Source: an uncultured Bacteroidales bacterium
GTDB lineage: Bacteria; Bacteroidota; Bacteroidia; Bacteroidales; UBA932
Reading direction: 5' to 3'
Length of the DNA: 22,711 nucleotides
Assembly (NCBI GenBank): GCA_905235615.1
Contig: CAJOMB010000007.1
Span: 1-22,711 of the forward strand
Positions 1 to 6,320 of the stretch are shown one piece after another. The notes under the pieces were generated by a model that saw only the letters and a list, made by a program, of their open reading frames with translations, was not told the DNA's origin and did no database searches. Every line of letters begins with the position of its first letter. Positions within the stretch are counted from its first letter, which is position 1. Both the position numbers and the translations under genes were made by a program.

Positions 1-77
1 CTGTTCGCTGCGTGAAAAACTAAACGCGCGTCAGCACCTACCATAATAAGAGGACGGCTCCACGGATGTGACTCCCC

Positions 78-234
78 AAAAAGTAGATTTTCGGCAGATC
101 CTTCGCATTGCTCAGGATGACATGCCTCTGAATGACAGGTTGGTGTCATTTTGAACAATCCTGTCATTCTGATTGCCTCATCTGTTATTCTGAACAAGTC
201 TGTCATTCTGAACGAAGTGAAGAATCTACTTTTT
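78..234. repeat. Nested inverted-repeat block (MITE-like or REP-like)
   Basis: The outer ends are AAAAAGTAGATT (78-89) and AATCTACTTTTT (223-234), perfect 12-bp inverted repeats. Inside them are two 26-nt units in opposite orientation, 96-121 on the minus strand and 202-227 on the plus strand. Both read GTCATYC, 13 bases, GRATCT. A further perfect 10-bp inverted repeat pairs GAATGACAGG (130-139) with CCTGTCATTC (160-169). Four degenerate direct copies of a CTGTCATTCTGAAC-like word start near 144, 161, 182 and 200. No protein is encoded. The layout suggests a non-autonomous repeat or several inserted copies of a small palindromic repeat. Confidence 0.7.
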
Positions 235-256
235 AGCCGGCCTCTTAATCCCCAAT

Positions 257-282
257 CCGCCGGACCCTGACCGGCCCGGCGG
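257..282. repeat. Short GC-rich inverted repeat
   Basis: CCGCCGG (257-263) and CCGGCGG (276-282) form perfect 7-bp arms around a 12-nt loop that is itself partly self-complementary. No T-run follows, so it is not an obvious intrinsic terminator. It lies just downstream of the larger palindromic block and may be another repeat remnant or the end of an upstream transcription unit. Confidence 0.4.
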
Positions 283-428
283 GTTCCAAAACAACAAACT
301 CTATGAAATACTTTGAAAAAACCGAGGGTATGGAAGGGGTGGCCTCCTGTTTTCTGAAAAACTACAGTTATGACTTTTTTAAGAGATAACAAAGACAACA
401 ACAACGAAACCAATCCGTACATCTATTC

Positions 429-713
429 TTGCAGCGGGAGCGGGTGCGGAAGGAGCTGAATGAGAAGAAGATAAAGGAAGACGCCAACAGACACCCAAAA
501 GGTTACTTGGCAAAGCAGAAATACGAGCCGGCCATCGCCTTGATCAAGTCCGGTTACTCCTTTCGGGAAGCGGCCCAGGCCCAGGGGCTGTCCGTTCCCA
601 ACCTTAGTAGATGGATCAAGAGAAATTATCCGGAGCTCTGGGAACTGCATTGTGCGCAATCCGGCCATCAAGGAAAACTGGACGGCGTACCCTCTGCATC
701 TCCTTCTCGCTAA
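429..713 (+). CDS. Small helix-turn-helix protein, start uncertain, possibly a fragment
   Basis: I do not recognise a named family. The reading frame gives up to 94 residues. A basic N-terminal part is followed by a helix-turn-helix-like segment near residues 41-65 (FREAAQAQG, then LSVPNLSRWIKRN), of the kind seen in Psq or Hin-like DNA-binding domains and in small transposase or terminase accessory proteins. The only usable start is a TTG at 429. There is no in-frame ATG, and a stop lies upstream at 387-389. An ATG at 370 in another frame opens a plausible N-terminus (MTFLRDNKDNNNETNPYIYS), so a lost base near 425-445 may have broken the gene. The TAA stop sits inside the inverted repeat ahead of the next gene. 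DNA binding is inferred; the target is unknown. Confidence 0.45.
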   Translation: MQRERVRKELNEKKIKEDANRHPKGYLAKQKYEPAIALIKSGYSFREAAQAQGLSVPNLSRWIKRNYPELWELHCAQSGHQGKLDGVPSASPSR

Positions 714-743
714 GATAATGATTTCCAGAAAAATCATTATCTT
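712..743. promoter_or_regulatory. Perfect 13-bp inverted repeat overlapping the mgtC-like promoter
   Basis: AAGATAATGATTT (712-724) pairs with AAATCATTATCTT (731-743) across a 7th-to-12th-base gap of only six bases (ccagaa). It begins within the stop codon of the helix-turn-helix ORF and runs into the TATCTTTG box at 738-745. It could be an operator that blocks RNA polymerase, perhaps for the adjacent DNA-binding protein. It could also be an AT-rich terminator for the upstream ORF, although only a short TTTG follows. Confidence 0.6.
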
Positions 744-745
744 TG
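738..745 (+). promoter_or_regulatory. Bacteroides-type -7 promoter box for the mgtC-like gene
   Basis: TATCTTTG matches the TAnnTTTG -7 consensus of Bacteroidota. It ends six bases before the ATG at 752, so a transcript from it would be leaderless or nearly so. I see no clear TTTG -33 element at the expected distance. That leaves this a moderate call, and it may depend on an activator or be controlled by the inverted repeat it overlaps. Confidence 0.5.
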
Positions 746-751
746 TACGCT

Positions 752-1371
752 ATGAGTATGACAGTTGAATTTATTATCCGTTTGTTTGTGGCTGCCCTGA
801 TGGGCGGACTGATTGGCTATGAAAGGGAACTCAGAGGAAAGGAGGCCGGCATACGCACCCATTTGTTGGTGGCGGTGGGCGCCTGCCTGTTCATGATTAT
901 TTCCCAATATGGTTTCGCGGGCGCAGACCGGTTCGATTGGCGGCCGGCGTGGTGGGCGGCCTGGGTTTCCTGGGCGGCGGTATCATCATGAAGAACAAGC
1001 ACGTGAGCGGTCTCACTACCGCGGCGGGCATCTGGGTGACGGGCGCCATCGGCATGGCTGTAGGAAGCGGCATGTATGAATTGGCCGGCTGCTGCCTGGT
1101 CCTGCTGCTCATCTTCGTGGTACTCATGAATTATCTCATCGTCCATTTGGGTGAGACGCAGGTTGACGTGGCTATATCGGCCCAAACGCGGGAGGACATG
1201 GAGGAGGCCGTCCATGCTTTGGGAAAGGAAGTGAGCCATTTTTCCTGGTGCAGGGACGGAAACCGCTACAAGGCCGATCTTTCCCTCATGGTCAAGAAGA
1301 AAGCCTATCCTGAGGGCCTCCTCAAACAACTTGGAGAACTTCATGGTGTTGAACTGTTAAGTATGGATTGA
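752..1371 (+). pseudogene. MgtC/SapB-family membrane protein, frameshifted
   Basis: The first part, from ATG 752, encodes MSMTVEFIIRLFVAALMGGLIGYERE and the family's typical GIRTHLLVAVGACLFMIIS segment. The second part, readable from about 937 in the next frame, gives AAGVVGGLGFLGGG, matching the MgtC core motif AAxVVxGIGFLGxG. It continues with more membrane helices and a soluble C-terminal domain (roughly the last 70 residues, ACT-like in look). Joining the two halves gives about 206 residues, near normal length. The switch lies at about 935-949 and equals one missing base. MgtC-like inner-membrane proteins are linked to magnesium limitation and ATP synthase control in other bacteria. A sequencing or assembly error is as likely as a true pseudogene. 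The GH3 gene starts 44 bp downstream and might be cotranscribed. Confidence 0.85.
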
Positions 1372-1415
1372 GCCCATCCGAAATAAGAGAAAGGAACACA
1401 AAAACTGATAGCCTT

Positions 1416-3497
1416 ATGCGTAAATCCCTTCTGCTGTGCACTGCCGCCCTGTGTGTGGCTTGCACCGTGACGCCTGAAAAGCAGGCCCGTGACCTGGTTG
1501 CCAAGATGACTTTGGAAGAGAAGACCGGTCAGATGATGTCTGCTACCACCGCCATCGAGGCGCTGGGCATTCCGGAGTACAACTGGTGGGGCGAGGCCCT
1601 CCACGGGGTGGCCCGCAACGGCAAGGCCACCGTCTTTCCCATGCCCATCGGCATGGCGGCGTCTTTTGACGAGCCGCTTGTGTATGAGGTGTTTACGGCC
1701 GTGAGTGACGAGGCCCGCGTGAAGAACCGCCAGGCCATTGCCTCCGGCCATGTGGGCTGGTATCAGGGCTTGAGTTTCTGGACGCCCAACATCAATATCT
1801 TCCGGGATCCCCGCTGGGGCCGCGGAATGGAAACTTATGGGGAGGACCCTTATCTTACCGGCCAGTTGGGCATGGCCGTGGTGCGGGGCCTGCAAGGGCC
1901 TTCGGATGCACCGGTACTCAAGGCCCATGCCTGCGCCAAGCATTTTGCCGTGCATTCCGGTCCGGAGTGGAACCGCCACAGTTACAATGCCCAGGTGAGC
2001 GAGCGTGACCTCAGGGAAACGTATCTTCCCGCCTTCAAGGACTTGGTCACCAAAGCCGATGTGAAGGAAGTCATGATAGCCTACAACGCCTTCCGGGGCG
2101 TTCCCTGCGGCGCCAGCGACTACCTTATCAACACCATCCTGAGAGGGGAGTGGGGCTACAAAGGCCTCATTGTGTCCGACTGCGGCGCCATCTCCAATTT
2201 CTATGAACCCGGCTGTCACGGCTACAGCGAGGACGGCCCCCATGCCGCCGCCATGGCCGTCCATACCGGTACGGACCTGAACTGCGGAGATACGTACCGT
2301 TTCATTCCCGAGGCTGTGCAGCAGGGCCTTCTGGACGAGGCCGACGTGGACCGCTCCCTGGTGCGCCTTCTGTCCGAGCGCATCCGCTTGGGAGAGCTGA
2401 CGCACAATACCGCTCCCTGGGACCACCTGAGTGACGATATCGTGGAGGGAGAAGCCCATCGGGCCCTTTCCCGCAAGATGGCGGAGGAAACGGTGGTGCT
2501 CCTGCAGAACAAGGGCGGCATCCTGCCCCTGCAGGCCAATGCCCGCATAGCCCTCATGGGCCCCAATGCCGATGACCGGGAAATGATGTGGGGCAATTAC
2601 AATCCCATTCCGGAGTTCACCACCACCCTGGCCGATGGCCTGAAGGCCCGCATTCCGGGGCTGAAGGTGCTGAAGGGCTGCGGCATCGTAGGGGAGAAGG
2701 AGGATGCGTCGAAGCTCCTGAAGCAGTTGAACGACATTGACGTGGTGGTGTTTGCCGGCGGTATTTCCCCGCTGTATGAAGGCGAGGAGATGGATGTGGA
2801 CGCGCCCGGTTTCCAAGGTGGAGACCGCACCAGCATGGAACTGCCGCAGGTGCAGCGGGAACTGCTCAAGGCTTTGCATGACGCGGGCAAGAAGGTGATC
2901 CTGGTGAATTTCTCCGGCAGCGCCATGGGGCTGGTTCCGGAGACGGAGTCCTGCGATGCCATCCTCCAGGCCTGGTACCCCGGCGAGGAAGGCGGCACCG
3001 TGCTGGCCGATATCCTGTACGGCGACGTGGTCCCTTCCGGCAAACTGCCCCTGACTTTCTACAAGAACGTGGACCAGTTGCCGGATTTCGAAAACTACGC
3101 CATGAAGGGCCGCACCTACCGCTATTTCGAGGGTGAACCGCTCTTCCCCTTCGGCTTCGGCCTGTCCTATACGGAATTCGCCTATGGAGAGGCCTCTGTA
3201 AAGGACGGCAAGCTGGTGGTTCCCGTTACCAATACCGGTTCCCGCACCGCCACCGAAGTGGTCCAGCTCTATGTAAGGAAGGCCGACGATACGGAAGGTC
3301 CCCTGAAGAGCCTGCGCGGATTCCGGCGGATAACGGTTCCCGCAGGTGAGACGGTCCAGGTGGCTTTGCCCCTGTCGGCCGATACGTTCCTTAGCTGGAG
3401 CGAAGAGAAGCAGGACATGGTTCCCATGAAAGGAGAATGGGAACTCCTTTATGGCGGGAGCTCCCATTCACTGCAGAAGGTTTCTTACAAGTACTGA
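1416..3497 (+). CDS. Glycoside hydrolase family 3 lipoprotein (probable beta-xylosidase or beta-glucosidase)
   Basis: This GH3 enzyme should release a beta-linked sugar from the non-reducing end of oligosaccharides. ATG 1416 is preferred because it starts a lipoprotein signal (MRKSLLLCTAALCVAC, Cys16). An upstream in-frame extension to about 1368 would bury that signal. The 693 residues hold an N-terminal barrel (about 30-330) with KAHACAKHF and the nucleophile motif VSDCGA (Asp255). An alpha/beta sandwich follows (about 370-580) with YEGEEMDVDAPGFQGGDR, where one of Glu455, Glu457 or Glu458 is the likely acid/base, and then an FnIII-like end (about 610-690). The last motif and PFGFGLSYTEF resemble bacterial beta-xylosidases, but substrate is not settled. 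The stop codon abuts that of the convergent aldolase gene, leaving no room for a separate terminator. Confidence 0.92.
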   Translation: MRKSLLLCTAALCVACTVTPEKQARDLVAKMTLEEKTGQMMSATTAIEALGIPEYNWWGEALHGVARNGKATVFPMPIGMAASFDEPLVYEVFTAVSDEARVKNRQAIASGHVGWYQGLSFWTPNINIFRDPRWGRGMETYGEDPYLTGQLGMAVVRGLQGPSDAPVLKAHACAKHFAVHSGPEWNRHSYNAQVSERDLRETYLPAFKDLVTKADVKEVMIAYNAFRGVPCGASDYLINTILRGEWGYKGLIVSDCGAISNFYEPGCHGYSEDGPHAAAMAVHTGTDLNCGDTYRFIPEAVQQGLLDEADVDRSLVRLLSERIRLGELTHNTAPWDHLSDDIVEGEAHRALSRKMAEETVVLLQNKGGILPLQANARIALMGPNADDREMMWGNYNPIPEFTTTLADGLKARIPGLKVLKGCGIVGEKEDASKLLKQLNDIDVVVFAGGISPLYEGEEMDVDAPGFQGGDRTSMELPQVQRELLKALHDAGKKVILVNFSGSAMGLVPETESCDAILQAWYPGEEGGTVLADILYGDVVPSGKLPLTFYKNVDQLPDFENYAMKGRTYRYFEGEPLFPFGFGLSYTEFAYGEASVKDGKLVVPVTNTGSRTATEVVQLYVRKADDTEGPLKSLRGFRRITVPAGETVQVALPLSADTFLSWSEEKQDMVPMKGEWELLYGGSSHSLQKVSYKY

Positions 3498-4160
3498 TTA
3501 CTTTTTGAACCACTCCAGGCACTGACGGCAGAGGGCGGAGATTTCCTCCCACTTGCCGGCGGCCACCACGTCCTTGGGGAAGAGCTTGGAGCCCATGCCC
3601 ACGGCGGTGACGCCGCTCTTGGACCAGGCCGTGAGGTTCTCCTCGGTGGGTTCCACGGCGCCGGTGCACATGACCATGGCCCAGGGCAGGGGCCCCAGGA
3701 TGTTCTTTACGAAGGAAGGCCCGCCCACGTTGCCGGCGGGGAAGACTTTCACCAGGTCGCAGCCCAGTTCCATGGCTTTCACCATTTCCGTGACGGTGCC
3801 GCAGCCGGGGCTGTAGGGCACGCCGCGACGGTTGGCCAGTTTCACCACGTCTTCGGCCATGCAGGGGGACACCAGGAAATCGGCCCCCATCTGCATGTAG
3901 AGGACGGCGGTGGGGGCATCCAGGATGGTGCCGGCGCCCAGGGCCATCTGAGGGCATTCCTTGCGCACGAAGGCCATCACTTCCTTGAACACTTCGTTGG
4001 CGCCGTCGCCGCGGTTGGTGAACTCGAAGGCGCGGATACCGCCGTCGTAGCAGGCTTTCACCACCTTCTTGGTAATCTCTGCATCCTTGTTGTAGAATAC
4101 CGGAACTATGCCCGTATTCTTGATGATACTGATGGTATCGATTTTATTGAATTTTGCCAT
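3498..4160 (-). CDS. eda: KDPG aldolase (2-dehydro-3-deoxy-phosphogluconate / 4-hydroxy-2-oxoglutarate aldolase)
   Basis: This cytoplasmic class I aldolase splits 2-keto-3-deoxy-6-phosphogluconate into pyruvate and glyceraldehyde-3-phosphate, the last step of uronate breakdown. At 220 residues it has normal family length. The Schiff-base lysine is Lys138 in DLVKVFPAGNVGG, and the general acid/base glutamate is Glu46 in IRAFEFTNR, matching Lys133 and Glu45 of the E. coli enzyme. It is the last gene of the lacI-kdgK-eda operon, 69 bp downstream of kdgK. That gap holds two hairpins that could alter mRNA stability or expression relative to kdgK. Its substrate is the product of the neighbouring kinase, so the assignment rests on both motif and context. 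The name kdgA would also be valid. Confidence 0.95.
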   Translation of the reverse strand: MAKFNKIDTISIIKNTGIVPVFYNKDAEITKKVVKACYDGGIRAFEFTNRGDGANEVFKEVMAFVRKECPQMALGAGTILDAPTAVLYMQMGADFLVSPCMAEDVVKLANRRGVPYSPGCGTVTEMVKAMELGCDLVKVFPAGNVGGPSFVKNILGPLPWAMVMCTGAVEPTEENLTAWSKSGVTAVGMGSKLFPKDVVAAGKWEEISALCRQCLEWFKK

Positions 4161-4176
4161 AATTAATCTTTGGTTT

Positions 4177-4230
4177 AGATGCCCGGTCGGAGCCGGGCAT
4201 GACGCGTCATAGCCGACCTGATCGGCTATC
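4177..4230 (-). repeat. Double-hairpin palindromic repeat between kdgK and eda
   Basis: Read on the minus strand there are two adjacent perfect 8-bp hairpins. ATAGCCGA/TCGGCTAT (4229-4222 and 4216-4209) has a 5-nt loop. CCGGGCAT/ATGCCCGG complement pairs (4179-4186 with 4193-4200) enclose a 6-nt loop. The whole 54-nt unit aligns almost base for base with 11361-11415 inside the GH105 gene. The differences in the first stem (A to G with T to C) are compensatory. The lack of a T-run and the cotranscribed genes argue against a terminator. It overlaps the first base of the kdgK stop codon (TAG, 4230-4232 on this strand). Confidence 0.8.
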
Positions 4231-5267
4231 TATCTGCTTACACGGCCACTGCCGCCGCCGTTGATGAGACCTTCCACCTCGGAGACGGTGACACGGTTGT
4301 AGTCACCGATGATGGTGTGCTTGAGGCAGGAAGCGGCTGCGGCGAATTCGATGGCTTCCTGGTCTGTTTCGTAGGCCAGCAGGCCGTACAGCAGGCCGCC
4401 CATGAAGGAGTCTCCGCCGCCCACGCGGTCCACGATATGGGTGATGTCGTAGCGCTTGGACTGCCAGAGGGTCTTTCCGTCGTACAGGACGCCGCCCCAG
4501 GTGTTGTGGTTGGCGTTGATGGAGCCGCGTAGGGTGATGGCCACCTTCTTGCAGCGGGGGAAGCGCTTCATCAGCTGCTGAGCCACGCTCACGAAGATGC
4601 TCTGGTCAATCTCGCCGCCGGTCTTCTCCGCGTCGAAGCCTTCGGGCTTGATGCCGAATTCCTTCTCCGCGTCTTCCTCGTTGCCCAGGATGAGGTCGCA
4701 GCCTTCCACCAGGGCGGGCATGACCTCAGAGGCGCTCTTGCCGTATTTCCAGAGTTTCTTGCGGTAGTTGAGGTCGCAGGAAACCTTCACGCCCATCTCA
4801 TTGGCCACTTTGATGGCCTCTAAGCAGGCATCGGCGGCACCCTGGCTCAGGGCGGGGGTGATGCCGGTCCAGTGGAACCAATCGGCCCCTTCCAGGACTT
4901 TGTGCCAGTCCACCATGCCGGGCTGAATCTCGGAGATGGCGGAGTGGGCGCGGTCATAGACCACCTTGGAGCCGCGGGCTACGGCACCGGTTTCCAGATA
5001 GTAAATGCCCACGCGGTCTCCACCATAGACGATGGAATCTGTGTTTACGCCGAAGCCCTTGAGCTCGGCCGTGCACATTTCAGCGATGTCGTTCTTGGGA
5101 AGACGGGTTACGAAGTGGGCGTCTATGCCGTAGTTGGCCAGGGAAACGGCCACGTTGGCTTCTCCGCCGCCGAAGGTGGCGTCGAACTGACGGGCCTGCG
5201 AAAAACGCAGATACCCGGGGGTGGAGAGGCGAAGCATCACTTCGCCGAAGGTTACTACTTTTGCCAT
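4230..5267 (-). CDS. kdgK: 2-keto-3-deoxygluconate kinase (PfkB family)
   Basis: This enzyme phosphorylates 2-keto-3-deoxygluconate to KDPG with ATP in the cytoplasm. It has 345 residues, normal for a PfkB sugar kinase. The N-terminal PfkB signature is FGGGEANVAVSLA (from Phe32), and the C-terminal signature is DRVGGGDSF with the catalytic base at Asp286. The early segment VVTFGEVMLRLSTPGYLRF is typical of KDG kinases. Its start lies inside the end of the lacI-type gene (13-nt overlap), which suggests translational coupling. The aldolase that uses its product is directly downstream. Another PfkB hexokinase activity is possible on sequence alone, but the operon context supports KDG strongly. 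Confidence 0.93.
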   Translation of the reverse strand: MAKVVTFGEVMLRLSTPGYLRFSQARQFDATFGGGEANVAVSLANYGIDAHFVTRLPKNDIAEMCTAELKGFGVNTDSIVYGGDRVGIYYLETGAVARGSKVVYDRAHSAISEIQPGMVDWHKVLEGADWFHWTGITPALSQGAADACLEAIKVANEMGVKVSCDLNYRKKLWKYGKSASEVMPALVEGCDLILGNEEDAEKEFGIKPEGFDAEKTGGEIDQSIFVSVAQQLMKRFPRCKKVAITLRGSINANHNTWGGVLYDGKTLWQSKRYDITHIVDRVGGGDSFMGGLLYGLLAYETDQEAIEFAAAASCLKHTIIGDYNRVTVSEVEGLINGGGSGRVSR

Positions 5268-6247
5268 GTGCTGTTTTTATTTGATGATTGTCTTTCAATA
5301 AGTTCCATGGGGATTACCTGGGTGTCCCGCCGGCCTTCGAGGAAGGCGCGGGCCGCGGCTTCTCCCATTTCGAAGGGATGTTGGTTCAGAATACTCAGGG
5401 AAGGTGTCATGAGGGCGGTGAAACCTTCGTTGGAGGTGCCCACGATGCCGAATTCTTCCGGAACGCGGATGCCTTTTTCCTGGAGGGCGTCGATGGCGCC
5501 CAAGGCCGAGAAGGCACCGGCGCTGTACAGGGCGTCGCAGCCGGCCTCGATGGCCTTGAGACTGGCGTCGTAACCGGTTTCCCGGACGATGGTATTGTAA
5601 TAGACCCTTTTTTCATCGAAGGGGAGTCCGGCGTCTTGCAGGGCCATGCGATAGCCGGCCAGGCGCTCTACATAGGCCTGGGAGGTCATGTAACCGGCCA
5701 GCGTGCCGATTTTCCGATATCCGGCCTCTATCAGATGACGGGTGGCCGTGTAGGCTCCGTCAAAGTTGGCGCCCACGATTTTGGCCCCGGGGAGGTCCGG
5801 GAATACGCGGTCAAACTGGATGAGGGGGGTGTTGCCCAGGATTTCCTTGACATGGTTTCCGTTGGGCGCGTCGATGGAATGGGAGAGCAGGATGCCTGCC
5901 ACACGGTAGTTCTTGAGGGTCTTGAGGGCCTGGATTTCCGCCTCCACGCTTTCCAATGTCTGGCTGATCAGGACGCTGTAGCCGGCCTGCTTGAGGACGC
6001 TTTCTGCGCCGCCGATGCAGTTGGAAAAGAATTCACGGTGAATCCGGGGAACCACGATTCCCACAATCATGGATTGTCCTTTCCGGAGGTTGGCCGCCAC
6101 CACATTCCTTTCGTAGCCCATCTCGCGGGCGGCTTGCTCTACGGCCCTGCGCGTCTCTTCCTTTACGCGGGGATGGCCGGCCAGGGCCCGGGAAACCGTG
6201 GAGGGGGTGATGCCCAAGGCTTTCGCGATGTCTGTGATGGTGGTCAT
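5255..6247 (-). CDS. kdgR: LacI-family transcriptional regulator, probable KdgR
   Basis: This is a cytoplasmic DNA-binding sensor of about 330 residues. The N-terminal LacI helix-turn-helix is clear (TTITDIAKALGITPSTVSRA, residues 2-21), followed by the hinge region and a periplasmic-binding-protein-like sensor domain. ATG 6247 is chosen because it places the helix-turn-helix at residue 2 and sits just downstream of the TATCTTTG promoter. The open frame runs further upstream, but only through the operator and promoter. First gene of an operon with kdgK and eda, it matches the kdgR-kdgK-kdgA order of Bacillus subtilis kdgRKAT, where KdgR is also LacI-type. Likely effectors are KDG or KDPG (inferred). 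It probably binds the CAAACGTTTG palindromes at 6276, 8011 and 8134 and so also represses itself. Confidence 0.88.
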   Translation of the reverse strand: MTTITDIAKALGITPSTVSRALAGHPRVKEETRRAVEQAAREMGYERNVVAANLRKGQSMIVGIVVPRIHREFFSNCIGGAESVLKQAGYSVLISQTLESVEAEIQALKTLKNYRVAGILLSHSIDAPNGNHVKEILGNTPLIQFDRVFPDLPGAKIVGANFDGAYTATRHLIEAGYRKIGTLAGYMTSQAYVERLAGYRMALQDAGLPFDEKRVYYNTIVRETGYDASLKAIEAGCDALYSAGAFSALGAIDALQEKGIRVPEEFGIVGTSNEGFTALMTPSLSILNQHPFEMGEAAARAFLEGRRDTQVIPMELIERQSSNKNSTWQK

Positions 6248-6269
6248 TCCGATTGTGGTTAATTTTCTG

Positions 6270-6300
6270 CAAAGATACAAACGTTTGTACAAAACGCAAA
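6270..6300 (-). promoter_or_regulatory. Promoter of the lacI-kdgK-eda operon
   Basis: On the minus strand TTTG (6300-6297) is followed by exactly 19 bases and TATCTTTG (6277-6270), an excellent match to the Bacteroides -33/-7 consensus. Transcription should start near 6263, giving a leader of about 15 nt before ATG 6247. The 14-bp palindrome lies within the spacer and overlaps the -7 box by two bases, ideal for repression. Confidence 0.8.
6276..6289. promoter_or_regulatory. LacI-type operator 1, between divergent lacI and GH43 promoters
   Basis: TACAAACGTTTGTA is a perfect 14-bp palindrome with the central CG typical of LacI-family operators. It sits in the spacer of the lacI promoter and covers the TTTG -33 element of the GH43 promoter, so one bound repressor could shut both directions. 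The same core CAAACGTTTG recurs at 8011-8020 and 8135-8144. Confidence 0.85.
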
Positions 6301-6315
6301 TTTTTTTTACATTTG
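6284..6315 (+). promoter_or_regulatory. Promoter of the GH43 gene
   Basis: TTTG (6284-6287), a 20-bp spacer and TACATTTG (6308-6315) fit the Bacteroides promoter pattern. The -7 box ends only five bases before ATG 6321, so the message would have almost no leader. The -33 element is inside the LacI-type operator. Confidence 0.65.
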
Positions 6316-6320
6316 CGGAC

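Larger units (their letters stand above)
1..428. other. Intergenic region with palindromic repeats and no convincing gene
   Basis: I see no supported gene before position 429. The stretch holds a nested inverted-repeat block (78-234), a short GC-rich hairpin (arms 257-263 CCGCCGG and 276-282 CCGGCGG) and two tiny ORFs. One runs 303-389 and gives 28 residues starting MKYFEKTEG. The other starts at ATG 370 and runs MTFLRDNKDNNNETNPYIYS before ending in a different frame inside the next ORF. The second could be the lost N-terminus of the helix-turn-helix gene that follows. Base composition is visibly more AT-rich than the genes downstream. Confidence 0.6.

Noticed and set aside
144..213. Direct repeats that might be a CRISPR array
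   Set aside because: The repeated words are only about 13 nt, degenerate and separated by just a few bases, with no cas genes.
1368..1415. Upstream start for the GH3 gene
   Set aside because: It adds 16 polar residues ahead of a clear lipoprotein signal and overlaps the end of the mgtC-like gene.
1341..3467. A 708-codon open frame on the strand opposite the GH3 gene
   Set aside because: It mirrors the GH3 gene, has no recognisable domain and is explained by GC-rich codon use. The GH3 frame has full family motifs.
4177..4230. Hairpins between kdgK and eda as a terminator
   Set aside because: No T-run follows on the minus strand and the genes form one pathway operon; the same unit occurs inside a coding gene.
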